A stretch of DNA of 64,000 nucleotides from positions 1-64,000 of the forward strand of contig CANJJE010000003.1 in the NCBI GenBank assembly GCA_947474755.1, written 5' to 3'. Below, piece after piece: positions 1-10,430 of the stretch. The notes beneath the pieces were generated by a model that was not told where the DNA came from, did no database searches, and saw nothing but the letters and a program-made list of their open reading frames with translations. This DNA is from Burkholderiales bacterium. GTDB lineage: Bacteria > Pseudomonadota > Gammaproteobacteria > Burkholderiales > Burkholderiaceae_C. Both the position numbers and the translations under genes were made by a program. Position 1 is the stretch's first letter. Each line of letters begins with the position of its first letter.

Positions 1-149
1 TCGAAGTTATCCTTGTTGATCACGAACCCGGCTTGCAGCTCCTTGGCGTGGGCCGCTGTCGCGCCCAAACCCGTCGCCAGTGCCACCGCGCCACCCAGAC
101 CGCCTTGCAGCACGCTGCGACGATCAACTCCACTCTTTTCGATTTCCAT
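1..149 (-). CDS. DUF1329-family protein, N-terminal fragment (runs off left edge)
   Basis: Reverse-strand reading from ATG at 149 gives MEIEKSGVDRRSVLQGGLGGAVALATGLGATAAHAKELQAGFVINKDNF, a signal-peptide-like start. Family inferred mainly from position next to DUF1302/RND/YCF48 genes. Confidence 0.5.
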   Translation of the reverse strand, partial: MEIEKSGVDRRSVLQGGLGGAVALATGLGATAAHAKELQAGFVINKDNF

Positions 150-166
150 CTTGCTTGCTCCTTAAA

Positions 167-1789
167 TCAGAATTGACGTGTGACACGCAAGGCCAGCTGG
201 CTGCTGCCCTTGAAGTAACCAAACAGTTGGCTCTTTTCGCCGCTGAACTGTGTGCCGTTGCTACCGTTATCCCAGAAGATGTCGGCTTCCAGCTTGGCCA
301 GCCACTTGTCGCCAAAGGTCATCGAGACGCTCGGGATGGCAAAACCGCCACCATTGACCAGATCGAAGCCCACTGCGAACCCAGGATTGATTTCGTCGTT
401 CTGGTAGTTCAACACCGTGAACATCGTCAGGATGGTGTCGTTCTCCTTGCGCTTGGTGCCCCAGAAGAACAGTCGAGCCAGATCATCACTCTTCTTGAAA
501 TTCATGATCTGACGGCTGAAGATCTGAATCGAAGAGAACGAAGGACGGGTCGTGCCCAAGATATCTTCGAACTTCAGATTCTTGTCAGCCCGAAGCATCG
601 CGATAAGAAGGTCTTTCTCCTTGATACCGTTCAAGCCGATACCGGGATTCACACCGCTGGTCCCAACGAAACCAGCGAATGCACCGGTGCCGACGTTATA
701 CGGCTGGTCGAAGACGTAGGCCATTTCGGCACTCAGAACCGCATCCAAGGCGTCGCTGTATCCGCTGACTGTCAGGCCCAGAACATCAATGTTCGGGTGA
801 ATGAAATCGCTGACAAGTCCTTTTGGCTGAACTCCCTTGTATTGGTTCGCCGAAACCAACTGAGAGGGGTTAACCACAGGATCACCAGCCGCGGCCTTCA
901 AATAGGCGACAGAGTAGTTGACGCCAGCATACTCGCCTTGCCAACGGATACCGTAGGTCCACTTGTCTTCGTCAGCGCCCTTGGTTTCGCAGTTGGTCAC
1001 GTAGTTGATACGCGACGCGTCGAATCCACGGTACGGTGCAAAGAACCAACGGCCACCGCGGACGTCATAGGTGTTACCCATGTCTTCGCAGCGGTCCAGA
1101 CCCGGGCGCACATAAGCGGCGATCAAACCATTGGCCTCTGGAACACGAATCTTCGTTGACAACAAGACCAGTGGTTTACGCCACTCTTCATTTTCGCCTT
1201 CGAAGAACAGACGCCAGCTCAGGTTGTAGCCGTGAACAACGTCCATGGCCTGGAAGAAGTCGGACTCACCCCATACCAGCTGTTGGCGGCCGAACTTGAC
1301 GGTGGTGCGGTCACCGATAGGCGCCTCGATCCAGAATTCACGGAAGTCGAAGTTGTTGTAGTTGTCAGTGATCGACTTGCCGCCACCGGTAGCAACCCCG
1401 TTCAGGTCACCAGGACGACCCGCGGCAGTGCGCATGTCCTCCAGGTCTTTGAGGTAATTAGTTTTGTATTCCTTGTCCAGACGGGCAATGGCCTTGAACT
1501 TGATACCGTTCCACGAAGCGTCGTTGTCCACCAGAATGGAGCCGCGAACCATCGAGAGTTTGCCGCGCGCCTCTCTCTTGGTATTCGCACCAAACGCTCG
1601 CTTGTATTCTTCTTGATTCTCCAAATTCATGGAAAGCCAACCGCGCACGTAGCCTGATACGGCGTAGTTGAAATCACCTGCACCAGCAGCGTCTTCTTGA
1701 GCTTGTGCCGAAGAGAGCGCCATGGCACCGAGCGCCACAGACGCCGCGAGACTCGGGAGAGTTCGCTTGAACCTATCTAGTTTTTTCAT
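167..1789 (-). CDS. DUF1302 family putative outer-membrane protein
   Basis: ORF 167..2026; start trimmed to MKKLDRFKRTLPSLAASVALGAMALSSAQAQ (signal peptide) at 1789. C-terminus ends in Phe (LALRVTRQF) as in beta-barrel proteins; GRQQLVWGESDFFQAMDVVHGYNLSW resembles DUF1302. Confidence 0.8.
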   Translation of the reverse strand: MKKLDRFKRTLPSLAASVALGAMALSSAQAQEDAAGAGDFNYAVSGYVRGWLSMNLENQEEYKRAFGANTKREARGKLSMVRGSILVDNDASWNGIKFKAIARLDKEYKTNYLKDLEDMRTAAGRPGDLNGVATGGGKSITDNYNNFDFREFWIEAPIGDRTTVKFGRQQLVWGESDFFQAMDVVHGYNLSWRLFFEGENEEWRKPLVLLSTKIRVPEANGLIAAYVRPGLDRCEDMGNTYDVRGGRWFFAPYRGFDASRINYVTNCETKGADEDKWTYGIRWQGEYAGVNYSVAYLKAAAGDPVVNPSQLVSANQYKGVQPKGLVSDFIHPNIDVLGLTVSGYSDALDAVLSAEMAYVFDQPYNVGTGAFAGFVGTSGVNPGIGLNGIKEKDLLIAMLRADKNLKFEDILGTTRPSFSSIQIFSRQIMNFKKSDDLARLFFWGTKRKENDTILTMFTVLNYQNDEINPGFAVGFDLVNGGGFAIPSVSMTFGDKWLAKLEADIFWDNGSNGTQFSGEKSQLFGYFKGSSQLALRVTRQF

Positions 1790-1889
1790 GTCTCCATACC
1801 TTCCGTTTTTTGGAACCACACAAGAACCGTTAGAACACAGTCGGAGATTCATACATTTCGTATGCCACCCCGACTGCAAACGGCAACCC

Positions 1890-4265
1890 TTACACCGCCA
1901 TCGCTGATTTTGCCTGCTCGATCGGATGAGCCTTATTACCAACGATGAAACCTGGCCGGAACACATAAACAATCGCGGGCATGATGAACAGTGCGCTGAA
2001 GGCCGAAATAGACAACCACAGGGCAATCAAGAGACCCATATCGGCTTGCAGGCGAACCGACGAGAAGCTCCACAGACCCACGCTGGCGATCAGCGTCACG
2101 GCAGTCACCAACACACCACGACCCGCACTACGCAAGGCTTTAAGAATGGCCGCCTCAACATTTGTGGAGTGGTGCAGTTCTTCACGAATGCCGTCAACGA
2201 TATAGAACGTGTAATCCACACCCAACCCGATACCCAACGCCACCACCGGCAAGGTGTTGATGTTCAATCCGATCTCAGCCCAGGCCATATAGCTGAATGT
2301 GATGGTGTTGGACAACATCACCGGGATCATGAAGAACACACCCGCCACGGTCGATCGATAAGTAAACGTACAGCACACCACCAGGACCAGCAGAGCCAAA
2401 GCGATCGCTTCAATCTGCCCCGCGAGGATGACCTCGTTCACCGCAGCCAGCACCCCGACCAGGCCACCCGCAAGCAGGAACTCAGCATTCTTCATCGGAT
2501 TCTGAGCTACATAGTCTTGCACGCGGGCAATGGCGGTTCTAATCGTTTCCCCTTTGTGGTCGCGGAAAAACAACGTCACGGCACCATTTTTTGCGTACTG
2601 GTCCTGATACCGGTCCATGTCGCCTGGGTCAGACCCCGCAACGAACATGTAGGTCAACTCGGCGTTTTCGTTGGCATCGTTACCCAACTCGGCGTACATC
2701 GGGTTGCCTTCACGAAGCGCTCGGCGAACCTGAGGCAGGATATCCGCCACGGAAATACTGCCACCCACTTCAGGCTGCGATTCCATGTAGCGCTGGAAGT
2801 TGGTCATGCTCTGCAGCACTTCCGGTTCGCGCAACGAGCCGTTCTCCTTGCCTGCGACCACCACGAACATGCGGTCAGAGCCTTGGAACTGCCTGTTGAT
2901 TTCGGTGGCATCCATGTTGTAGGACGAGTCAGGCCACAAGATCGGCGAGCCTGGATTTGCGTCGCCCACTTTCAGGTTGAACGCATACCAGCCTGACGTG
3001 ACAAAGATGAACAGTGTGAGCCCGAGCACGGCATAACGAGCCTTCGTCGTCACAATCTTGGCGCAGACCGTAAGGATCGACTCCAACAATGGTCGGATGT
3101 TGATCGGGTGCACGAAGTGAACACGCGGCTTGACCCATGACAGCATCACTGGCGTCATGATCAGTGCGCTGACGATGATGGAGAAAATCCAGACCGTTCC
3201 GATGTAGGCGATCTTTTCGAGCATCGGAATGGGCGTCAGTGCAATCACCAGCACGCAGCCCGCGTCGGCGACGATGGCCAGCATACTTGGCTTGAACAGG
3301 TTCTGGGCACTGGCAATCGCCGCCGCTGCGGAGGTGGCCGCTCCGTTGACGATTTCATCGTCATATCTCGAAATCAGCTGAACGGAATTTGATATCGCCT
3401 GCGCTGTGATCAGGAACGCCACCACGATCACCAACGGATCCAGGTGGAAGCCCATCACATCCGCTGCACCCAGGGCCCAGACCGCGCTGATGCTACCGGC
3501 CAGCAATGGAAGCAAGGTTCCGTGCCACGTGCGCGTGATCAACAACAGGATGATCACCAAAGATGCAATCGCCGCGAAGAAGATCTTGATGGTCTCGTCG
3601 AGGTAGTAATTCACCCAGCCATAAAGCACGGGCTCGCCAACGACCCGAATCTTGATGCCCTCTTCGGCCGCATCCTTGACCAGACCCATGATCTCGTTAA
3701 AGGCCTTGCTGTAGTCGATCTCACCATCACGGAAGTCCGCGGTGATGAGCGTCGCCTTCAAGTCCAAGGAAACGTACGGGCCATAGATCAGCGCGTTGTT
3801 GAGGACGGTGGTCCTCAATCTCGCCATGCCTTCCTCGCCCTGGGGCAAATCGGGCCACATGACCGGTCTGGTTTCGACGCCTTCAGTCGATGCGCGCACT
3901 TCCTTGAGTTTCTTGGAAGCGATCGAGATGATCTGGAAGGTGTCGATACCGTTGACCTGTTGCAGGCCGACCGTTATCTTCTGGACTTTGGAGAGAACCT
4001 TCTCATTGAAGATATCACCCTTGTCCACTTCCACCATGATGGTGACCAGATTCGAACCACCGAAGGTGGATTTATATTTCTGGTTGACGGCAACGTAGGG
4101 GTGATTCTTTGGAAGCAAGTCACTGAATATGGTCTTGACTTCGATCTTGGTCGCCAGGAAGCCCATGATCGCCGTGAGCAGGGCAACAATAAGTACGACC
4201 GCTTTCCTGTTTCTTATCAGGAAAGAGAACAGTCTCTCAACTCCACTGAAGGTAGTATTTTTCAC
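1890..4265 (-). CDS. MMPL/RND-family transporter
   Basis: 791 aa with two clusters of TM helices, RND-like layout (VVALGIGLGVDYTFYIVDGIREEL). Confidence 0.88.
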   Translation of the reverse strand: MKNTTFSGVERLFSFLIRNRKAVVLIVALLTAIMGFLATKIEVKTIFSDLLPKNHPYVAVNQKYKSTFGGSNLVTIMVEVDKGDIFNEKVLSKVQKITVGLQQVNGIDTFQIISIASKKLKEVRASTEGVETRPVMWPDLPQGEEGMARLRTTVLNNALIYGPYVSLDLKATLITADFRDGEIDYSKAFNEIMGLVKDAAEEGIKIRVVGEPVLYGWVNYYLDETIKIFFAAIASLVIILLLITRTWHGTLLPLLAGSISAVWALGAADVMGFHLDPLVIVVAFLITAQAISNSVQLISRYDDEIVNGAATSAAAAIASAQNLFKPSMLAIVADAGCVLVIALTPIPMLEKIAYIGTVWIFSIIVSALIMTPVMLSWVKPRVHFVHPINIRPLLESILTVCAKIVTTKARYAVLGLTLFIFVTSGWYAFNLKVGDANPGSPILWPDSSYNMDATEINRQFQGSDRMFVVVAGKENGSLREPEVLQSMTNFQRYMESQPEVGGSISVADILPQVRRALREGNPMYAELGNDANENAELTYMFVAGSDPGDMDRYQDQYAKNGAVTLFFRDHKGETIRTAIARVQDYVAQNPMKNAEFLLAGGLVGVLAAVNEVILAGQIEAIALALLVLVVCCTFTYRSTVAGVFFMIPVMLSNTITFSYMAWAEIGLNINTLPVVALGIGLGVDYTFYIVDGIREELHHSTNVEAAILKALRSAGRGVLVTAVTLIASVGLWSFSSVRLQADMGLLIALWLSISAFSALFIMPAIVYVFRPGFIVGNKAHPIEQAKSAMAV

Positions 4266-4283
4266 ATCATTCTCCGTAGAATA

Positions 4284-5295
4284 CTATTGACCGGCGATGG
4301 TTAGTTTTCCACCTTCCAGAATACCAAGATTCGCCCCAACCACGTAATACTTCGAACCAGAGTTGACAATTTGGGTACGCCAAGCAATGTCACCCTCGGA
4401 GACTTTGCCGACCGTCCAGTTCTTGGCTTCTGCATCCGAGGAGAGCTTGACACCCTTGTCACCGACCGCGACCCATTTGTCGTCGTACCAGTGAATGTCA
4501 AACAAATGCTCACGAGTCACTTCCGGCACAGCCGTCCATGTTGCCCCGCCGTCCGAGGTGGTGATCATGGTTCCCGACAAACCCACAGCCGCGCCGTCGT
4601 TGTCGGATCGGAATTCGATGGACATCAGGCTGACCTTGTTCTCCAACTCGACCGGGTTCCAGGTGGTACCCCCATCGGTGGTCTTGAACATGGTGCCAAA
4701 CTCACCCACCAGGAAGCCAGTCTGGCCGCGGAAGGAGACGGCGTTGAAAGCGCTGTCCTTTTCGGGGAGGACGCGCGTGAAGGTTGCACCCTTGTCGTCG
4801 GACCTGAAAAAACCGCCGAACTCACCAACCGCCCAGGCGGTGTCGCCAAAGATACGCACGCGCAGAAGCTTGTTGGGGTTGTCTGACTTCGGAACAACCG
4901 AAGGCTTCCACTCCTTGCCGCCATCGGTCGTGTGGAATGCCAAGCCTCGGTTGCCCACCACCACTGCGGTCTGAGCATCCCACGCGGCGATGCCCTGCAG
5001 GTTCTCGATGGTTGCGACTTTCTGGAGCGCCCATGTCTTGCCACCGTCCTCGGAACGAACAACCTTGCCGCCAGTACCAACAGCCCAGGCTATCTGGTCA
5101 GTAGGCGCAGCAATACTGTAGAAGTTGTCGCGACGCTCAATGGGCTTCGGCTCTACTTTCTTGATCTCTGTAGTTCCCTTGACGAAAAAGCCTGCATAAA
5201 ACAGCCCGCCGATAATGATAATCGGGAGCAATGAAGTTATGAAATTGAGCAGCTTCGCGAAGCCGCCCTCTTCTTTCTCTGCCTGAACACCCACC
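4284..5295 (-). CDS. YCF48/BNR-repeat protein, membrane anchored
   Basis: Repeated SxDGGxTW-type motifs (SEDGGKTWALQ, TTDGGKEWKP, TTDGGTTWNP, TSDGGATWTA) after an N-terminal TM. GTG start at 5295 (VGVQAEKEEGG) preferred over the ORF start at 5378. Confidence 0.75.
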
Positions 5296-6029
5296 GTCAG
5301 CCTCCTTCGTGCGCCACACCCATGAGTGATCTGCGGCGCTTTTTTGATTAAGCAAAAATCAAATAAATACCCAACCACAACCCATTGGGCTTATGGCGGG
5401 GAATATTCACTGATGACAGCACTCATGTGCACTGAACCGTAAACAGCCACACACACACACCAGCCACTCATCTTGTGGATGAAGGGCATAAACAACCGAT
5501 GAAGTTGCTTCATTCAGGCACCAGAAGAACACCTGAGTCCTTGCAGAACGTTTCGACATCAAGTTCTAGATAACCAGCGATTCAACTGAGAGGTTGCTTG
5601 GCAACTTGCCGACCGCGAACCGGTTGACTGCAAGACAAGAAAGAGAGCATTGGCCCGTCGGATCAGCCGAGCCACGGCCAACCAGGGACGGTTGCGCTAG
5701 GTTTGCACGAAGGCTCGCCCCGGTCAGCAGCCTATCCAAACTATTGTTTTATAAAGTTTTTTTAAAACATATAGGGTCTACCCCGAGCTTTTTTCGCAGG
5801 TCTGGACCGGTGAACTTCAGCTATGGCATCGCGAGCAGTCCGACACCTGACGATCAATAAATTGCGCCGCCGATGTCAGATCGGGGCGAAGTCTAAGGGC
5901 GTTTCGCAGGCTCTCGCATCTCATCTCTCTTGTGCGGCGCATGCGTTGGGGCACGACCCGACACGCGTCGACACCGAGGTGGGCACGCAATGGCTTGTGA
6001 TCGCGCGCGTGCCCAGAAATGCGAGTGGG

Positions 6030-6380
6030 CTAGTGGCTGATCATCCACGGACGCTTGCCAGGAAACGTCTTGTCACCATTGGCGGCGCGCAAGGTCGCCC
6101 CGCGCCGACTGGAGTCTGTTGCGGAGCAGCAGCCGCACCCGGATGGATGCTTGAAGCGGGCGTAGTCGCGCGAGCTCCTGGGCTCATTCGAGGCCCGCTC
6201 GTTGATCTCGAGGGCTCTGCGCGTATCGCCCGCGAGCAGCGTCAGTCTTGGCGCACTGACGAACACACGCGGTGACTCGTGAGCGCAATCGGGACAGATG
6301 GCGGGCTCATTACGTGCGGCCAGCGTGCGAAATGCGTCGAAGCCTCCGCATGCAGGGCAGTCGTAGTCGTAGGTCGGCAT
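6030..6380 (-). CDS. fmdB: FmdB-family zinc ribbon protein
   Basis: MPTYDYDCPACGGFDAFRTLAARNEPAICPDCAHESPRV; CxxC pairs and the family's typical N-terminus; next to formamidase. Confidence 0.85.
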   Translation of the reverse strand: MPTYDYDCPACGGFDAFRTLAARNEPAICPDCAHESPRVFVSAPRLTLLAGDTRRALEINERASNEPRSSRDYARFKHPSGCGCCSATDSSRRGATLRAANGDKTFPGKRPWMISH

Positions 6381-6398
6381 GCAACGCTCCTGGGCTGG

Positions 6399-7631
6399 TC
6401 AGACGAGGTCGGGCGACAGCGGCATGTCGATCGAGCCGTCGAGATACTTCACCGGCCCGGCCGCATTCGGGTTGATGTCGAACTCGAAGATCTGCGTGGG
6501 CAGCCACAGCGTCGCACAGGCATTCGGAATATCGACCACCCCGCTGATGTGCCCCTGCACTGGCGCAGTCCCCAGGATCGAATGCGCCTGCGCTCGGGAA
6601 TACCCGAACCTGGTCAGGTACTCGATGGCATTCAGGCACGCCTGCCGGTAGGCCACGTGCACGTCCAGATAGTGCTGCTTGCCCCATTCGTCGACCGAGA
6701 TGCCCTCGAAGATCAGGTAGTCGTTGTAGGTCGGGGTGATCGGGCTGGGCTTGAAGATCGGATTCTTGATGCCGTACTTCGCCATGCCACCCTTCAGCAG
6801 GCTGACGCGCATATGCACCCAGCCCGCCATCTCGATGGCGCCGCAGAAGGTGATCTCGCCGTCGCCCTGGCTGAAGTGCAAGTCGCCAACGCTCAAGCCG
6901 GCACCGTCGACATAGACCGGGAAGAAGATCTTTGAGCCGCGCGACAAGTCCTTGATGTCGCAGTTGCCGCCATGCTCGCGCGGCGGTACGGTGCGCGCGC
7001 CCTCGGCTGCGGCCTTGGCTGCGGCATCGCCCTTGAGCTTGCCCATGTGGGCGGTTGCTGACGACGGCGGTACGGCCAGCGGCGGCACGCGGTGGGGATC
7101 GGTCGCGATGAAATCGCCCTCGCGCTTGTTCCACATGTCCAGCATCGGCTTGTCGGGCAGGCAGCCGATCAGGCCGGGGTGAATCAAGCCGGCGAAGTTG
7201 ACGCCTGGCACGTGGCGCGAGCTGGTGAACATGCCCTTGAAGTCCCAGATCGACTTCTGCGCCTGCGGGAAATGGTCGGTCAGGAAGCCGCCACCGTTCT
7301 TCTTGCTGAAGAACCCGTTGAAGCCCCAGAGGCTGTCGGGCTTGGCGCCGATGTCGAGCAGCTCAACCACCAACAGGTCGCCCGGCTCGGCGCCTTTCAC
7401 ACCCACCGGGCCCGACAGGTAGTGCACCGTGGTCAGGTCGATGTCGCGCACATCGTCGGCGCTGTCGTTGTTCTTGATGAATCCGCCGGTCCAGTCGAAG
7501 GTTTCGAGGATGAAGTCGTCCCCCGGCTTGACCCAGCAGGCCATCGGGATGTCCGGATGCCAGCGGTTGTGGATGTTCTCGTTGAGGGTGGGGGATTGGC
7601 TCAAGTCCACCTTGATCAGGGTGTCGGTCAT
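6399..7631 (-). CDS. fmdA: formamidase
   Basis: MTDTLIKVDLSQSPTLNENIHNRWHPDIPMACWVKPGDDFILETFDWTGGFIKN matches the FmdA N-terminus. ORF trimmed from 7805 to ATG at 7631. Confidence 0.92.
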   Translation of the reverse strand: MTDTLIKVDLSQSPTLNENIHNRWHPDIPMACWVKPGDDFILETFDWTGGFIKNNDSADDVRDIDLTTVHYLSGPVGVKGAEPGDLLVVELLDIGAKPDSLWGFNGFFSKKNGGGFLTDHFPQAQKSIWDFKGMFTSSRHVPGVNFAGLIHPGLIGCLPDKPMLDMWNKREGDFIATDPHRVPPLAVPPSSATAHMGKLKGDAAAKAAAEGARTVPPREHGGNCDIKDLSRGSKIFFPVYVDGAGLSVGDLHFSQGDGEITFCGAIEMAGWVHMRVSLLKGGMAKYGIKNPIFKPSPITPTYNDYLIFEGISVDEWGKQHYLDVHVAYRQACLNAIEYLTRFGYSRAQAHSILGTAPVQGHISGVVDIPNACATLWLPTQIFEFDINPNAAGPVKYLDGSIDMPLSPDLV

Positions 7632-7701
7632 GGTTGGCTCCTGTGTGGTTTGTGTGGCGCGGAAGAAAAGGGGGCGAAGCGACGCTGATGTCTGGCGAGC
7701 T

Positions 7702-8391
7702 TCAGACGCAGAGGTATTGCTTGATGTGGGCGACGTCGGTGCCAGCACGGGTGGTCTCGTGGACCAGGCGGCCGCCTTCGATGACGAACAGGCGGTCGGC
7801 GACATCCATCGCGAAACTCAGCACCTGCTCGGAGACGATGATCGTGATCTCGCGCATCTTGCGGATCTCGTTCAGCGCCTTGGCGATGTCCTTGATGATC
7901 GAGGGCTGGATGCCTTCGGTCGGCTCGTCGAGCAGCAGCACCTTCGGGTTGGTGACCAGGGCGCGCGCGATCGCGAGCTGCTGCTGCTGGCCACCCGACA
8001 GATTGCCGCCCTTGCGGTTGCGCATGTCGAACAGCACCGGGAACAGCGCGTAGATCTCGTCAGGAATGCGCTTGTCCTTCGCGTTCTCGAGGCCGGTCTG
8101 GATGTTCTCGGTGACGCTCAGCGTCGAGAAGATCATCCGGCCCTGCGGCACGTAGGCGACCCCCTTGGCCACACGCTGGTAACTCTCGTCCTTGCTGATG
8201 TCCTGGCCATCGATCTCGATCGAGCCGGACTTCAACGCCAGGATGCCGATCAGCGACTTGAACAGCGTGGTCTTGCCCATGCCGTTACGGCCCATGATGG
8301 CCACGGTCTCGTTCTTGTTGGCGTGGAAGTCGATGCCGTGCAGCGCTTCGCTCTGGCCATAGCCGACATGCAGATTGGTGACGTTGAGCAT
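7702..8391 (-). CDS. urtE: urea ABC transporter ATP-binding subunit UrtE
   Basis: Walker A GRNGMGKTTL, signature LSGGQQQQLAIARAL; position in urt operon. Confidence 0.93.
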   Translation of the reverse strand: MLNVTNLHVGYGQSEALHGIDFHANKNETVAIMGRNGMGKTTLFKSLIGILALKSGSIEIDGQDISKDESYQRVAKGVAYVPQGRMIFSTLSVTENIQTGLENAKDKRIPDEIYALFPVLFDMRNRKGGNLSGGQQQQLAIARALVTNPKVLLLDEPTEGIQPSIIKDIAKALNEIRKMREITIIVSEQVLSFAMDVADRLFVIEGGRLVHETTRAGTDVAHIKQYLCV

Positions 8392-8417
8392 GGCAATCCT
8401 TGTTCAGTGCCCGAGGG

Positions 8418-9161
8418 TCAGTGACCCAGATACACATCAATGACCTTGGGATCGTTCTGCACCTGGTCCATCGACCCTTCGGCCAGGATCTTTCCCTGGT
8501 GCATCACGGTCACCTTGTGGGCGATCTGCTTGACGAACTCCATGTCGTGCTCGATCACGATCACCGCACGGTTCGCACAGATGCGCTTGAGCAATTCGGC
8601 TGTCAGTTCGCGTTCGCGCGCACTCATGCCGGCGATGGGTTCATCGAGCATCAGCAGCTCGGGTTCCTGCATCAGCAGCATGCCGATCTCCAGCCACTGT
8701 TTCTGGCCGTGCGAGAGCAATCCGGCTTCGGTGCCGAGCTTGTCCGAAAGGCCAATCTCCTCGGCCACCACCTGCACCTTGGCCTTGACCTCGTCGGTGC
8801 ACTTGAAAGCGAGTGCGCCCAGGACGGAGCGGCCCTTCGGGTACGACACCTCGAGGTTCTGGAACACGCTCAGGTTCTCGTAGATCGAAGGCGTCTGGAA
8901 CTTGCGGCCGATGCCCAGGCGCACACGCTTGTGCTCGGCCATCTTCGTCAGTTCGGTGTTCTTGAACTTGATGCTGCCACTGCTCGCGCGGGTCTTGCCA
9001 CAGATCAGGTCGAGCAGCGTGGTCTTGCCGGCGCCGTTCGGGCCGATGATCACGCGCAGCTCGTTCTTGTCGATGTACAGCGTCAGCATGTCGATGGCCT
9101 TGAAGCCGTCGAACGACACGGTCAGGTCTTCCACGGCCAGAGCGAAATCGGTGTTGCTCAT
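8418..9161 (-). CDS. urtD: urea ABC transporter ATP-binding protein UrtD
   Basis: Walker A GPNGAGKTTLLD; LSHGQKQWLEIGMLL; LivG/UrtD type. Confidence 0.93.
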   Translation of the reverse strand: MSNTDFALAVEDLTVSFDGFKAIDMLTLYIDKNELRVIIGPNGAGKTTLLDLICGKTRASSGSIKFKNTELTKMAEHKRVRLGIGRKFQTPSIYENLSVFQNLEVSYPKGRSVLGALAFKCTDEVKAKVQVVAEEIGLSDKLGTEAGLLSHGQKQWLEIGMLLMQEPELLMLDEPIAGMSARERELTAELLKRICANRAVIVIEHDMEFVKQIAHKVTVMHQGKILAEGSMDQVQNDPKVIDVYLGH

Positions 9162-9180
9162 GGGTTGCTCCGCTCCGTGC

Positions 9181-10386
9181 TCAGGCTTGTTGACCGTTCA
9201 GGCCGGGCGGCAACTTGCCGTCGTGATCCTTCGGCGGCTTCGTTGCCGGCTGGTCGGGGTAGGCGGCATGGGCCGCAGCGATCCGCTCGGCATTCGTGCG
9301 GCGATCGAGCTGGCGGCGTGCCCACCACGGCTTGATCTTGTCCTCGACCAGGCCCGCCAACCCCATCGGGAAGGCCATGGTCACACCGATGAACAACGCG
9401 GCCATCAGGAAGAGCCACAGATCCGGGAAGCTTTCAGAAAACAGCGTCTTGCCAGCATTCACCAGCAGCGCGCCGTAGACCGCACCGACCAGACTCATGC
9501 GCCCGCCCACTGCTGCATAGATCACCATCTCGATGGAGGGCACGATGCCCACGAAGCTGGGCGACATGAAACCCACCTGCAGCGCGAACAGCGCGCCACC
9601 GATGCCGGACAACCCCGCGGCCAGGCAGAAGGTGAAGATCTTGAAATCGGCCACGTCGTAGCCGGAGAAACGCACCCGGTCTTCCTTGTCGCGCATGGCC
9701 AGCAGCAGCGTGCCGCACTTGCTTTTCTGCACCCAGCGGCACAGAAGGATGCTGGCGATCAACAGGCCGACGCAGAGGAAGTACAGGATGTACTTCGCCT
9801 GGTCCGTTCGCGTGTCCCAGCCCAGCACCGTCTTCAGGTCGGTCATGCCGTTGACGCCGCCGGTGTAGCCCTGCTGTCCGATGATGAGCACCGTGACGAT
9901 CAGCGACACCGCCTGCGTGATGATCGCGAAGTACACGCCACCGACGCGCCGCTTGAACATCGCGTAGCTGATGACCCAGGCCAGCAGCATCGGCACCGCG
10001 ATCACCAGGATCAGCGTCAGGGGCAGGCTCTTGAACGGCAGCCAGAAGGTGGGCAGTTCGGTGATCTGGTTCCAGTCCATGAAGTCCGGAATGCCCGGCG
10101 TCGACTGGATCCTGGTGGTGATGGGATCGCTCGCTTCGAGCTTCAGGAACATCGCCATCGCGTAGCCGCCCAGGCCGAAGAAAACGCCCTGCCCCAGGCT
10201 CAGCACGCCGCCATAGCCCCACACCATCACCAGGCCCACCGCGACGAAGGCATAGGTCAGGTACTTGCCGACCAGGTTCAGCCGGAAGATGTCCAGGCTC
10301 AACGGCAGGACCACCACCAGCAGGATCGACAGCAGCAGCAGTGGCCCGAGACCCGATCGTTTCAAGCCATTCATCAAGGCGTTCAT
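9181..10386 (-). CDS. urtC: urea ABC transporter permease UrtC
   Basis: LivM-type permease (VWGYGGVLSLGQGVFFGLGGYAMAMFLKLE); operon position. Confidence 0.92.
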   Translation of the reverse strand: MNALMNGLKRSGLGPLLLLSILLVVVLPLSLDIFRLNLVGKYLTYAFVAVGLVMVWGYGGVLSLGQGVFFGLGGYAMAMFLKLEASDPITTRIQSTPGIPDFMDWNQITELPTFWLPFKSLPLTLILVIAVPMLLAWVISYAMFKRRVGGVYFAIITQAVSLIVTVLIIGQQGYTGGVNGMTDLKTVLGWDTRTDQAKYILYFLCVGLLIASILLCRWVQKSKCGTLLLAMRDKEDRVRFSGYDVADFKIFTFCLAAGLSGIGGALFALQVGFMSPSFVGIVPSIEMVIYAAVGGRMSLVGAVYGALLVNAGKTLFSESFPDLWLFLMAALFIGVTMAFPMGLAGLVEDKIKPWWARRQLDRRTNAERIAAAHAAYPDQPATKPPKDHDGKLPPGLNGQQA

Positions 10387-10430
10387 TCAGCGGACTCCGG
10401 GAAACGTCGATGTGTGTTGCAAGAGCAGGC

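Noticed and set aside
80-1159. 359-aa ORF on + strand opposite the DUF1302 gene
   Set aside because: No signal peptide, domain or RBS support; the - strand DUF1302 call explains the region.
5594-6275. 88-aa and 150-aa + strand ORFs between the YCF48 gene and fmdB
   Set aside because: No RBS, odd composition, and the second overlaps fmdB antisense; treated as non-coding.
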